A DNA stretch of 64,000 nt from an uncultured Oscillibacter sp. (GTDB taxonomy: Bacteria; Bacillota; Clostridia; Oscillospirales; Oscillospiraceae). The stretch is taken from NCBI GenBank assembly GCA_910584995.1, contig CAJUDW010000001.1, forward strand, positions 1 to 64,000, written 5' to 3'. Under the pieces are notes generated by a model. That model worked only from the letters and a program-made list of their open reading frames with translations. It ran no database searches and was not told where the DNA came from. A program made the position numbers and the translations under genes. Shown piece after piece: positions 34,722 to 42,641 of the stretch. Numbering within the stretch: the stretch's first letter is position 1; every line of letters starts with the position of its first letter.

Positions 34722-35648
34722 ATGGAACTCGCCATCAAAACCTGCACCCTGGACATGCCCTTTACCGATATGCTGGACTTCTGCACCGGCCAGGGCATCC
34801 GGGCGGTGGAAATCGGCACCGGCAACTGGTCCTCCGCCCCCCACATCGATCTGGACGCCATGCTGGGTTCCGCCGCCGTCCGCACCGCCTGGATGGACGA
34901 ACTGCGGCGGCGGGATATCTCCCTCTGCGCCCTGAACTGCTCCGGCAACCCCCTGGCCTATGAAAAGGACCGGCAGGTAACAGAAAAGACCTTCCGCCTG
35001 GCGGGCCTGCTGGGGGTGGAGAAAATCGTCATGATGAGCGGCCTTCCCGCCGGGTGTCCCGGGGACAGGACGCCGGTGTGGATCACCACCTCCTGGCCGC
35101 CGGAGACACAAAGCATCCTGGACTATCAGTGGAACGAGGCGGCCATCCCTGCCTGGCGCACCTTCGTCCATATGGCGGAGGACTGCGGCATCCGGCAGAT
35201 TGCCCTGGAAAACCACGGGATGCAGCTGGTGTACAGCCCCGAAACCCTCCTGCGCCTGCGGGATGCCGTGGGGCCTATGGTGGGCATGAACCTGGATCCC
35301 TCCCATCTCTTCTGGATGGGCGGCGACCCCATTGAGGCCGCCCGGGTTCTGGGGGCGCACGGGGCCCTCTATCACGTCCACGGCAAGGATTCCCGCCCGG
35401 AGCGGCGCATGTCCGGCCCCAACGGGATGCTGGACACCAAGCCCATTGAAGACTTTCGCCGCCGCGCCTGGAACTATGTGGCCGTAGGCGCGGGCCACGG
35501 CGTCCAGTGGTGGAAAGAATTCTTCTCCGTCCTCCGTATGGAGGGCTATGACGGCCCCATCTCCCTGGAAATGGAGGATCTGACCCTCTCCATGCTGGAC
35601 GGGCACCTGTCCTCCATCCGGGTGTTGAAGGAAGCCCTGACCCTGTAA
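34722..35648 (+). CDS. Sugar phosphate isomerase/epimerase (xylose isomerase-like TIM barrel)
   Basis: 308 residues from the ATG at 34722 (AAAGGAGCCCGCT upstream). It belongs to the AP endonuclease family 2 / IolE-IolI superfamily: EIGTGNWSSAPHIDLDAML, QIALENHGMQLVYSP, GMNLDPSHLFWMGGDP and LYHVHGKDS carry the metal-binding Glu, His and Asp residues, and ISLEMED near the end adds the last Glu. Members epimerise keto-sugars or act on inosose. With an IolG-like gene 18 kb away an inositol role is possible, but the two are not linked. Confidence 0.85.
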   Translation: MELAIKTCTLDMPFTDMLDFCTGQGIRAVEIGTGNWSSAPHIDLDAMLGSAAVRTAWMDELRRRDISLCALNCSGNPLAYEKDRQVTEKTFRLAGLLGVEKIVMMSGLPAGCPGDRTPVWITTSWPPETQSILDYQWNEAAIPAWRTFVHMAEDCGIRQIALENHGMQLVYSPETLLRLRDAVGPMVGMNLDPSHLFWMGGDPIEAARVLGAHGALYHVHGKDSRPERRMSGPNGMLDTKPIEDFRRRAWNYVAVGAGHGVQWWKEFFSVLRMEGYDGPISLEMEDLTLSMLDGHLSSIRVLKEALTL

Positions 35649-35668
35649 GCGCCTTAGTATCCATCAGG

Positions 35669-35779
35669 CCCTGTATTCATCGACGGAGGATGGACGAGGA
35701 AGACGCAAATTTTTTCACGGGGCAGGGCCGCAACAGGCCCGCCCAGACGGCGTTTACCGCCTGCGAATGCAGATTCTTA
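35669..35779 (+). repeat. MITE-like intergenic repeat, copy 1
   Basis: Begins CCTGTATTCATCG and ends CCTGCGAATGCAGATTCTTA, so its ends are imperfect inverted repeats (CTGTATTC/GAATGCAG). A central GC-rich hairpin region (GGGGCAGGGCCGCAACAGGC) is shared with the copy at 49046-49203. It lies between the isomerase gene and the next small gene, ending close to that gene's ribosome binding site. Confidence 0.65.
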
Positions 35780-35795
35780 GACAGGAAGTGAAGCA

Positions 35796-36080
35796 ATGTC
35801 CGGCAAACAGCCCTTTCAGCCCGGCAATATCCGGGGCCACGTCTACCTGCTGGCCACCGGCTACCTGGCCTATCTCATCTACCAAAATATCCGCCACTGC
35901 ATGGAGCAGGGGTACGTCACGCCCCTCCAGCTGGGGGGCACGCTGCTGCTGGCGGCGGGCGCCGTCCTGCTGGGCATCCTGACCTGGCGGGTCTACCACG
36001 CGCCGCCGGAGGCAGAGGAAGACTCCGCCCTGCCGGAGGAAACCGCCCCGGAGGAGGATGCGGAAATCCGGGAAGAGTGA
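35796..36080 (+). CDS. Small membrane protein, unknown function
   Basis: 94 residues with two hydrophobic helices (about 15-33 and 45-66) and an acidic tail (PPEAEEDSALPEETAPEEDAE). CAGGAAGTGAAGC precedes the ATG. The upstream sequence is the repeat at 35669-35779, which may carry or disturb its promoter. Not recognised. Confidence 0.6.
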   Translation: MSGKQPFQPGNIRGHVYLLATGYLAYLIYQNIRHCMEQGYVTPLQLGGTLLLAAGAVLLGILTWRVYHAPPEAEEDSALPEETAPEEDAEIREE

Positions 36081-36123
36081 CTGTCCGCCGCCCCCCGGCC
36101 GGGACGGCGGCCTTTACCCCACA

Positions 36124-36163
36124 GCGCCCCTGAAACCGGGCCCTCCGGTTCCGGGGGCGCTTC
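36124..36163 (+). terminator. GC-rich stem-loop downstream of the small membrane protein
   Basis: GCGCCCCTGAAACCGG pairs with CCGGTTCCGGGGGCGC (one mismatch), loop 5-8 bases, followed by TTCCCC. It is a weak terminator because there is no U-tract. The rest of 36164-36300 is GC-rich with no gene seen. Confidence 0.45.
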
Positions 36164-36326
36164 CCCATGCCCCGGGGCAGGCCCGCTGCGGTCCAGCCGG
36201 CCCCCAGGCGGCGGAGGGCCATCCCCTTCCCGCGTACCCTCCCGGGCGGACAGCTGTCCGGCGGCGGGGTTTGTCTGTAAATTGTCATAATTGTAAAAAA
36301 TTTGACACCATTTTTTCATCAATTTT

Positions 36327-36357
36327 TTCGACAATTTTCTACAAGTTGTTTTATAAT
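36327..36357 (+). promoter_or_regulatory. Promoter with Spo0A box over the -35
   Basis: TATAAT (36352-36357) is preceded at 18 bases by TCGACA (36328-36333), which is part of TTCGACA (36327-36333), the reverse complement of the Spo0A box TGTCGAA. An active-state Spo0A site over a poor -35 is the arrangement of Spo0A-activated sigma-A promoters in Bacillus. The surrounding 60 bases are very AT-rich. Confidence 0.6.
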
Positions 36358-36388
36358 AGAAGAAACGAGAGCAGGGAGGAGCGGCATC

Positions 36389-37231
36389 ATGAAAAAGCGG
36401 TGGAACTGGAAGCGGATACCCGTATTTTTTCTGACCCTCCTCGTCACAGCACAGCTGCTGACCCTGGGCGGCCCGGCGGGCACTGCCCGGGGCTCCCCCT
36501 CGGAGGAACCGGAGGCGGCAGAATCCCGGGAGCCGCTGAAAGACGCCCCGGGGCGGGCGGAGAAGGCTGAAATCCTGCAAAAGCTGCTTATGGACGCCCA
36601 AATAGACCGGCCCCCGGCGGAGGCCGTCCCCGTGCCGGAGAGCAGCCCTGTGACGGATACATACTTCGATGACGTGGTGTTCCTGGGGGATTCCCGCACG
36701 GAGGGATTTTACCTTTACAGCGGCCTGAAAACCGGGAAATTCCTGTACGCTGTGGGAGCAACCGTGGAATCCGTATTCAGCAAAAAGGCCTGGGACTCCG
36801 GCCACGGCAAAATCCCCCTGCTGGACGCGTTGGCGGAAACGGAGTACGAAAAGGTCTATCTGATGCTTGGCATCAACGAACTGGGCTGGTCCAAGGCGGA
36901 AAACTACCGGGACCAGTACACCAAGCTGATTGACCGGGTGCGGGAAGATCACCCGGAGGCGGTAGTGGTCCTGCAATCCATCCTCCCGGTCAGTGCCAAG
37001 CAGGACGCCAAGGGCAGCTATGTGAACAACAAAAAAATCATCGCCTATAACGAGATCATTGCCGATCTGGCCAGCGAGAAGGGGTGCGTATTCCTGGACT
37101 CGGCAGAGGCCGTCGCAGGGCCGGACGGGTGCCTCCCTGCGGAGTGGACCTTTGACGGCGTACACCTGAACCCCGCCGGGTGCCGGATTCTGCTGGACTA
37201 CTACCGCACCCACAGCGTAACAGCCTCATAA
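36389..37231 (+). CDS. SGNH/GDSL hydrolase, membrane-anchored or secreted
   Basis: 280 residues from the ATG at 36389 (GGGAGGAGCGGCATC upstream). An N-terminal hydrophobic segment (about 9-28) works as signal peptide or anchor, and a Glu/Pro-rich linker leads to the catalytic domain. SGNH blocks: VVFLGDSRTEGFYL (nucleophile Ser), the Gly of VGATVES, LGINELGW (block III) and FDGVHLNPAG (Asp-x-x-His). Such enzymes remove acetyl or other acyl groups from envelope polysaccharides, peptidoglycan or lipids; the substrate is not evident. The Spo0A-type promoter suggests a sporulation-phase role. Confidence 0.85.
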   Translation: MKKRWNWKRIPVFFLTLLVTAQLLTLGGPAGTARGSPSEEPEAAESREPLKDAPGRAEKAEILQKLLMDAQIDRPPAEAVPVPESSPVTDTYFDDVVFLGDSRTEGFYLYSGLKTGKFLYAVGATVESVFSKKAWDSGHGKIPLLDALAETEYEKVYLMLGINELGWSKAENYRDQYTKLIDRVREDHPEAVVVLQSILPVSAKQDAKGSYVNNKKIIAYNEIIADLASEKGCVFLDSAEAVAGPDGCLPAEWTFDGVHLNPAGCRILLDYYRTHSVTAS

Positions 37232-37258
37232 CAGAATATCCCGCGTCTATAGATCCAG

Positions 37259-37296
37259 TCCGGCGGAGGGCAAAAAGCCCTCCGCCGGATTTTTCC
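37259..37296 (+). terminator. Terminator of the SGNH hydrolase gene
   Basis: Perfect 13-bp stem (37259-37271 with 37277-37289), AAAAA loop, then TTTTT. Confidence 0.92.
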
Positions 37297-37333
37297 CTTC
37301 CTTTCCGCCGTTCCGGTTCCGGATGCCTCCCGC

Positions 37334-38848
37334 CTACTGCCCCGCTCCCGCCAGGCAGGCGGAGAGGTTCCATGTCCGCCAGTCGGAGCAGTCCTCCCGG
37401 GCCTCCTCCCGGCGAAGGGACAACAGCTTTTCCAGATAGGCCTGGCCGCCCCTGTACCGGCAGATCAAATCAGGATCCACCCGTTCCAGCTGGGATAAGG
37501 TGTCGTAGGAGAGTTCCCAAAGCAGGTATTCCGCGCTGATGGAGGGGCTCTCCCCGGAGAGATACCGATCCGCCTGGTTTTTTGCCGTCAGATAATCCAG
37601 GGGGATGCAGTTGATCACCAGCCACCCCGCCAGCGCCAGCGGGAAGGCCCTGCGGCAGAAGGACCGCTCCGGCCGCAAGACCTTTTCCAGGGCCGCCAGC
37701 AGGAAGAGGGCCGTCATGGCCATGCCCCAGTAGGTCATGCACCGTTTAAAACTGAGGCCATAGGCGGAGATATAGAGGGTCATCCTCCACGCGGCAGAGG
37801 CCAGCAAAACCAGGCTCTCCCCCGCCAGAACCACCGCCAGCAGGCGGACGGCCCGCCATCCACCTCCCGTCTTGCGGGAGCACACGGCGGCGGCCAAGGC
37901 AGCGGTGAGGTTCAGGGCCGACACGCCCGTCATCTGGAAAAAGCCGCTTCTGGCCCAGTCCGCATAGGAGATGCCTTTTTGGGCCAAATATTCCGGCCCG
38001 CCGAAAAGGCCCGCCGACTGCACCAGCAGGAACAGCAGATACAGAATATCCAGCACCGCCAGGATAATGGCGAACAGCACGCCGTCCAAGGCCGGGGCCT
38101 CCGCCGCCAGGGGCTTCCGCTCCTTTGGCCTGGTGATGCTGTAGAGGAGGCCGAAGAGGAAGGGGGTTATCATCACCGCCGCAAACAGTTCCCACGCCCC
38201 CTGGGCCAGATGCAGCTGGAGGAAAACCGTCAGGCCCCGCGCCGACCCGGCGAAGAGGGCGTCCGCGGAGGAGAGGACAGGCAGCAGGAAGGCCACCAGC
38301 CCCAGGGCGGCGAAGGAACCGGCTACAGCCGCCGCGATATGCCCCTCCCCCTCCTTCTCCTTTCTGGGGGCGAGGGCCGCGAACACCGCCCCCATATGGC
38401 AGAACAGCCCGGCAAACAGCAGGCACAGCCGCTCCCACAGCATAAGGGGCCTTTGCCAGGGCAAATGCGCGGCGGCGGAAAGGGACATGGTGTGGATGGG
38501 CACCAGAGCCAGCAGGGCCAGGAAGTTCCATCCCCGGAAATAGGGGTTGGATCCCAGGGCGAAAGAGGCCCCCAGAAACAGGTTCACCACCAGCAGGATC
38601 CGGCTCTCCCAGGTGCGGAAGAGATCCCGCCCCACCACCGCCCCCAACAGGACATACCAGCCCCATACGGCGGCGGTGAAGCCCATGCCCCAAGGCCAGG
38701 CATACAGCACCGTATCCACCGCCAGGAAGCACCAGATCACAGTCCCCGCCGCAAGAAAGCGGTCCCGGGGAGAAACCGTAAACATGTTAAGGGCCGAAGG
38801 CCTCTCCGGCGGCGCCTTGGGCTGTACTTGTTCCAACTCACTCATCAT
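37334..38848 (-). CDS. DUF4173 polytopic membrane protein
   Basis: About 504 residues with roughly a dozen hydrophobic helices and a soluble C-terminal segment ending in WRTWNLSACLAGAGQ. The layout (short cytoplasmic start, helices, LLWELSYDTLSQL tail) matches DUF4173 proteins, often annotated DUF4153. AAAGGAGAATGT precedes two adjacent ATGs at 38848 and 38845. Probably last gene of the operon running from 39934, since all genes point the same way with short gaps. Function unknown. Confidence 0.8.
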   Translation of the reverse strand: MMSELEQVQPKAPPERPSALNMFTVSPRDRFLAAGTVIWCFLAVDTVLYAWPWGMGFTAAVWGWYVLLGAVVGRDLFRTWESRILLVVNLFLGASFALGSNPYFRGWNFLALLALVPIHTMSLSAAAHLPWQRPLMLWERLCLLFAGLFCHMGAVFAALAPRKEKEGEGHIAAAVAGSFAALGLVAFLLPVLSSADALFAGSARGLTVFLQLHLAQGAWELFAAVMITPFLFGLLYSITRPKERKPLAAEAPALDGVLFAIILAVLDILYLLFLLVQSAGLFGGPEYLAQKGISYADWARSGFFQMTGVSALNLTAALAAAVCSRKTGGGWRAVRLLAVVLAGESLVLLASAAWRMTLYISAYGLSFKRCMTYWGMAMTALFLLAALEKVLRPERSFCRRAFPLALAGWLVINCIPLDYLTAKNQADRYLSGESPSISAEYLLWELSYDTLSQLERVDPDLICRYRGGQAYLEKLLSLRREEAREDCSDWRTWNLSACLAGAGQ

Positions 38849-38920
38849 ACATTCTCCTTTTCTATGCTTTTTAGGCATGGGTTTGCCGCCACACTGTCCG
38901 CCAGTAGTGGAAAGCCATTT

Positions 38921-39133
38921 TTACGACTCCTCCTCCGGCACGTATTCCAGGATGTCGCCCGGCTGGCAATCCAGGGCGGCGCAGATAGCGGCCAGGGTGG
39001 AGAACCGCACTGCCTTGGCCTTGTTGTTTTTCAGAATAGAAAGGTTTGCCAGAGTGATATCCACTTTCTCCGACAGCTGGGAGAGGGACATCTTCCTCTT
39101 GGCCATCATCACGTCCAAATTCACGACAATCAT
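38921..39133 (-). CDS. XRE/Cro-family regulator (YozG-like)
   Basis: 70 residues, a bare helix-turn-helix domain (MSLSQLSEKVDITLANLSILKNNKAKAVRFSTLAAICAALDCQPGDILEY). These very short regulators typically pair with DUF2975 membrane proteins, as here, 9 bases downstream of one. Probably autoregulates the operon. Confidence 0.9.
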   Translation of the reverse strand: MIVVNLDVMMAKRKMSLSQLSEKVDITLANLSILKNNKAKAVRFSTLAAICAALDCQPGDILEYVPEEES

Positions 39134-39142
39134 ACCGCCACC

Positions 39143-39706
39143 TCAAATGGTCAGATCATTTTCCGCCTTCAGTTCCGCCGCCTGGCGGAAGAGGGCGGAC
39201 ATGACCAGGCACAGCAGGCCCGCCATGGCAAAGATGGGGACGAAGAGAGCGTTATAGGTCAGCAGGGGCCGGATAGATCCGTACCAGACGAGGCTGAACA
39301 GCAGGCGGATCAGCGCGGCCGCCGCAATCAGGAACGCGCACAGGGCGGCCCGGTTCAGGCTGACGGCGTTTTCCATGGAAAAGGGCTCCCCCCGGAGGAT
39401 GGTCTTCAGCACCCGCCGCCCCTGCCAGAGCACCACGGCAGTGCAGCAGCCGGAAAACAGCAAAAATACCGCCAGCACCGCCGCGAAGGCTCCCGCCTGC
39501 CAAATCCAGCGCCAGCTGAGGGCAAATACCGCCAGCAGCCGCGCAGGGAGTTCCAGCGGATTCTCATAGGGCGCCATCGGCTCCTGAAGCCCCTTGATCA
39601 GTACCAGGCCCGGCACAAAAAACAGGGCCAGCAAATTGCAGATCAAGGAAATATTCACCAGGGCTGTCAGAATTTTGGCAATTTTTTGAACAGATACGGT
39701 CTTCAT
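39143..39706 (-). CDS. DUF2975 membrane protein
   Basis: 187 residues from the ATG at 39706 (GAGAGGAGCGTTGGAAG upstream). Four hydrophobic helices with the DUF2975 pattern in the middle (GEPFSMENAVSLNRAALCAFLIA). Found next to XRE regulators in many Firmicutes; no biochemical role is known. An earlier in-frame codon at 39748 has no good ribosome binding site. Confidence 0.85.
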   Translation of the reverse strand: MKTVSVQKIAKILTALVNISLICNLLALFFVPGLVLIKGLQEPMAPYENPLELPARLLAVFALSWRWIWQAGAFAAVLAVFLLFSGCCTAVVLWQGRRVLKTILRGEPFSMENAVSLNRAALCAFLIAAAALIRLLFSLVWYGSIRPLLTYNALFVPIFAMAGLLCLVMSALFRQAAELKAENDLTI

Positions 39707-39754
39707 CTTCCAACGCTCCTCTCCCGGCGGAGCCGGGCTTTTTTCCATGCGCAG

Positions 39755-39934
39755 TCACAGCGGCCTTGTGATGAACTCCATCAGCACCGCCGCCCCTGCC
39801 GCCAGAAGCAGTATCATAGCCCCGGAGCAGAGCAGCAGCCCCCGGTTTTTCCGCCGCGCCCCCTCCCAGGCCAGGGCGGCGGCAGACACCATGGCCGCCA
39901 GGGCAGTGGGAATCAAAAACAGCGTAATACCCAT
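39755..39934 (-). CDS. Small membrane protein, first gene of the XRE operon
   Basis: 59 residues from the ATG at 39934, which follows AAAAGGAGGTCCTGAC; the open frame upstream contains the promoter and is not used. Two hydrophobic segments (about 3-21 and 31-50). Not recognised. Confidence 0.65.
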   Translation of the reverse strand: MGITLFLIPTALAAMVSAAALAWEGARRKNRGLLLCSGAMILLLAAGAAVLMEFITRPL

Positions 39935-39956
39935 GTCAGGACCTCCTTTTGCTGGT

Positions 39957-39985
39957 ATCCTAACATGGGTATTATTGTTTGTCAA
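39957..39985 (-). promoter_or_regulatory. Promoter of the small-membrane/DUF2975/XRE/DUF4173 operon
   Basis: On the minus strand TTGACA (39985-39980), 17 bases, TAGGAT (39962-39957). The spacer and upstream sequence contain repeated ACAATA units, which could be sites for the XRE regulator. Confidence 0.7.
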
Positions 39986-40006
39986 TTCTTTTTTATTGTT
40001 TTTCAA

Positions 40007-40384
40007 TAAATTTTTTTCGAATTACGATTGGCCACTTTCTCCGTAGCCCTCTCTCTGGGGGATCCGGCCCAACGGCCTGCCCCCGATGAGGCAGGGCCTT
40101 CTTCCTGCCGGGTACCGGCTCCGGCAGCAAGAGGCCACGGCGGCGCAGGGCCCGGGACATGCGAAGAACGGACAGCCTGTCCGGGCCGTCCGCTCTTCAC
40201 ATGATGTAGAGAAAGGAGAGGGAAAATGGTGTTCCGTTCATCAAGCTTTGCCTGATGAAGCCATAATAACGGGCGTCGTGAGAAAAGTCAACCTTTTCGA
40301 CTTATCCTTCACAATTTATTTACATTCAACCAATTTCTTAGCTTTTTATTCATAAACCGTTCAAAAATATTGCAAATTTTCTAG
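40007..40384. other. Intergenic region upstream of the MarR operon
   Basis: No credible long gene. GC-rich inverted segments (GGACAGCCTGTCC, about 40170-40182) give way at about 40280 to AT-rich sequence. A nine-codon frame (ATG at 40226, MVFRSSSFA) with AAAGGAG upstream overlaps a 7-bp hairpin (TTCATCA/TGATGAA); it is too short and far from the next gene to call. Confidence 0.5.
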
Positions 40385-40432
40385 TTGACATTTTTCCGGA
40401 GCCGTGCTAATATTTAGCATGCTAAATATTAG
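40385..40432 (+). promoter_or_regulatory. Promoter with perfect 26-bp palindromic operator
   Basis: TTGACA (40385-40390), 17 bases, TAATAT (40408-40413). A perfect 26-bp palindrome (40407-40432, centre TTAGCATGCTAA) covers the -10 and transcription start. Position and symmetry fit autorepression by the MarR protein encoded next. Confidence 0.85.
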
Positions 40433-40464
40433 TGTGCTAAGAAAAAGCCAAAGGAAGTGTCCGC

Positions 40465-40911
40465 ATGTTTTACGACCAGGCGCACCGTCTGGGCCCCACC
40501 CTTGGGTGGGCGCGGCAAATGTCCCGGGCATCCATGGACGCCCGGGTCTCCCGGTATGACATCACCCCGGCCCAGGCCCATGTGCTGCTGTATCTCCACC
40601 ATCACGGCGGGCAGGCCTCCCAGGGGGAACTGACCCGCTTCATGCGCGTGCGGCCCTCCACCGCCAACGGTGTGCTGGACCGGATGGAGGAAAAGGGGCT
40701 GGTGCGCCGCTCCGTCAGCGGCAGCGACGCCCGGAAACGCCTGATCACCCTGGCGGAAAAGGGGAAGGAACAGCACACCCTGTTCCAGCAGAGTTACCTG
40801 GATGTGGAGGGCGTTATGCTCAAGGGCTTCTCCCAGAAGGAAACGGAACTGCTGCTGCATCTGCTGGATCGGATCATTGCAAATCTGGAGGAGGATCAAA
40901 GACAATGCTGA
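40465..40911 (+). CDS. MarR-family regulator of the ABC exporter
   Basis: 148 residues with the MarR winged helix (QGELTRFMRVRPSTANGVLDRMEEKGLVRRSVSGSDARKRLITLAEKG). It overlaps the first ABC gene by 7 bases, so it is co-transcribed with the exporter it probably represses; the palindrome in the promoter is the likely site. AAAGGAAGTGTCCGC precedes the ATG. Confidence 0.93.
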   Translation: MFYDQAHRLGPTLGWARQMSRASMDARVSRYDITPAQAHVLLYLHHHGGQASQGELTRFMRVRPSTANGVLDRMEEKGLVRRSVSGSDARKRLITLAEKGKEQHTLFQQSYLDVEGVMLKGFSQKETELLLHLLDRIIANLEEDQRQC

Positions 40912-42641
40912 AAAAACTCTGGCCTTATGCGCGGCCTTACCGGAAATGGATCATCCTTGGCGTGGTATGCAGCGCGGCGGAAGCCGTTTTCGAACTGCTG
41001 ATCCCGCTGGTGATGAGCGATATTGTCGATATCGGCATCGAAAACAGGGACACGGTCTTTATCATGCAGAAAGGCGTTTTGATGATCGCCATGGCCATGG
41101 CCTCCCTCTGCTTCGGCCTGGGGGCGGCGGCCCTGTCCGCCATGGCCGGACAGGGCTTCGGCGCAAACCTCCGGCGGGCGGAATACGACCATATCCAGGA
41201 GTTCGCTTTCTCCAATATTGAGAAGTTCTCCACCGCCTCCCTGGTGACCCGCCTCACCAACGACGCAGCCAATATGCAGATGACCCTGATGATGGGGATG
41301 CGCCTTCTGGTCAGGGCCCCGGTGATGCTGGTCTCCGCCCTCATCCTCTCCATCAGCATCAGCCGCCAGCTCAGCAGCATTTTCCTGGTGGCCCTGCCTC
41401 TGCTGGCGGCGGTGGCCTGCGTAATCCTCATCCGCACAGGCCCCCTCTTCCAGGCCCTCCAGGAGAAAACCGACGCCCTGAACCTGGTGGTGCAGGAAAA
41501 CCTGGCGGGCATCCGGGTGGTCAAGTCCTTCGTCCGGGAGGATCACGAGCGGGAGAAATTCGGGGAGCGGAATGCCGATCTGAAAAACACCTCCCAGCGG
41601 GCCTTCGGCAACGTGGTGATCAACATGCCTATCATGATGATGATCGTCTACGGCACCATCATCGCCGTCATGTGGTTCGGCGGGCACATGGTCTTCGCCG
41701 GAACCCTGGAAAAGGGAAAACTCATTACCTACTTCACTTATATCACCCAAATCATGATGTCCCTGATGATGGTCTCCATGATCTTCATGATGCTAACCCG
41801 CTCCCTGGCCTGCGCCCGCCGGATCGCGGAGGTGCTGGACGAGGTGCCCGCCATCACCGACGATCACGCCCTGCCCGGGGCGGAGGCGGCGGACGGCAGC
41901 ATCACCTTTGACCACGTGTCCTTCAAGTACAACCCGGAGAGCCCGGAGTGGATCCTCCGGGACGTAAACCTCCGCATCCCCTCCGGGGCCACCGTGGGCA
42001 TCCTGGGCGGTACCAGCAGCGGGAAAACCACCCTGGTCTCCCTGATCCCCCGGCTGTACGAGGCCTCCCAGGGCACCGTTTCCGTAGGAGGACGGCCGGT
42101 CAGGGAGTATACCATGGAAAACCTGCGGGACGCGGTTTCCATGGTACTGCAAAAAAATACCCTCTTTACCGGCACCATCCGGGAAAACCTCCTGTGGGGC
42201 AATCCCGACGCCTCGGAGGAGGAACTCTGGGACGCCTGCCGGGCCGCCTGCGCCAGCGAATTCCTGGAGAAAATGCCCGACGGGCTGGATACCGACCTGG
42301 GCCAAGGGGGCGTCAACGTCTCCGGCGGGCAGAAGCAGCGGCTCTGCATTGCCCGGGCCATTCTGAAAAAGCCCAAGGTACTGATCCTGGACGACTCCAC
42401 CAGTGCCGTAGACACCGCCACAGACGCGAAAATCCGGCAGGCTTTTGCCAGCGGGCTGAGGGACACTACCAAGCTGATCATCGCCCAGCGGGTGGCTTCC
42501 GTCCAGGAGGCGGATTTGATTCTGGTGATGGACGCCGGACGCGTCATCGCCCAGGGGACCCATCAGGAACTGATGGAGTCCTGCGAAATTTACCGGGACG
42601 TGTACCAGTCCCAGCAGGAAGGAGCGAGCATCGGTGGCTGA
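40905..42641 (+). CDS. ABC exporter half-transporter with degenerate catalytic site
   Basis: 578 residues: a six-helix exporter domain (about 1-320) and an ATP-binding domain with Walker A GGTSSGKTTLV, signature NVSGGQKQR and Walker B LILDDSTSAVD. The residue after the Walker B Asp is Asp instead of the catalytic Glu, as in the non-catalytic half of heterodimeric exporters (BmrC/TM287 type). It overlaps the second half-transporter by 8 bases. Likely exports drugs, lipids or peptides; substrate unknown. Confidence 0.92.
   Translation: MLKKLWPYARPYRKWIILGVVCSAAEAVFELLIPLVMSDIVDIGIENRDTVFIMQKGVLMIAMAMASLCFGLGAAALSAMAGQGFGANLRRAEYDHIQEFAFSNIEKFSTASLVTRLTNDAANMQMTLMMGMRLLVRAPVMLVSALILSISISRQLSSIFLVALPLLAAVACVILIRTGPLFQALQEKTDALNLVVQENLAGIRVVKSFVREDHEREKFGERNADLKNTSQRAFGNVVINMPIMMMIVYGTIIAVMWFGGHMVFAGTLEKGKLITYFTYITQIMMSLMMVSMIFMMLTRSLACARRIAEVLDEVPAITDDHALPGAEAADGSITFDHVSFKYNPESPEWILRDVNLRIPSGATVGILGGTSSGKTTLVSLIPRLYEASQGTVSVGGRPVREYTMENLRDAVSMVLQKNTLFTGTIRENLLWGNPDASEEELWDACRAACASEFLEKMPDGLDTDLGQGGVNVSGGQKQRLCIARAILKKPKVLILDDSTSAVDTATDAKIRQAFASGLRDTTKLIIAQRVASVQEADLILVMDAGRVIAQGTHQELMESCEIYRDVYQSQQEGASIGG

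Noticed and set aside
36082..36300. GC-rich open frames between the small membrane protein and the SGNH gene
   Set aside because: Pro/Gly/Arg-rich readings in several frames without start signals, typical of GC-rich non-coding sequence with stem-loops.
40226..40255. Nine-codon leader peptide (MVFRSSSFA) before the MarR operon
   Set aside because: It has a ribosome binding site but lies upstream of the mapped promoter motif for marR, so it cannot be in that mRNA from the promoter identified.
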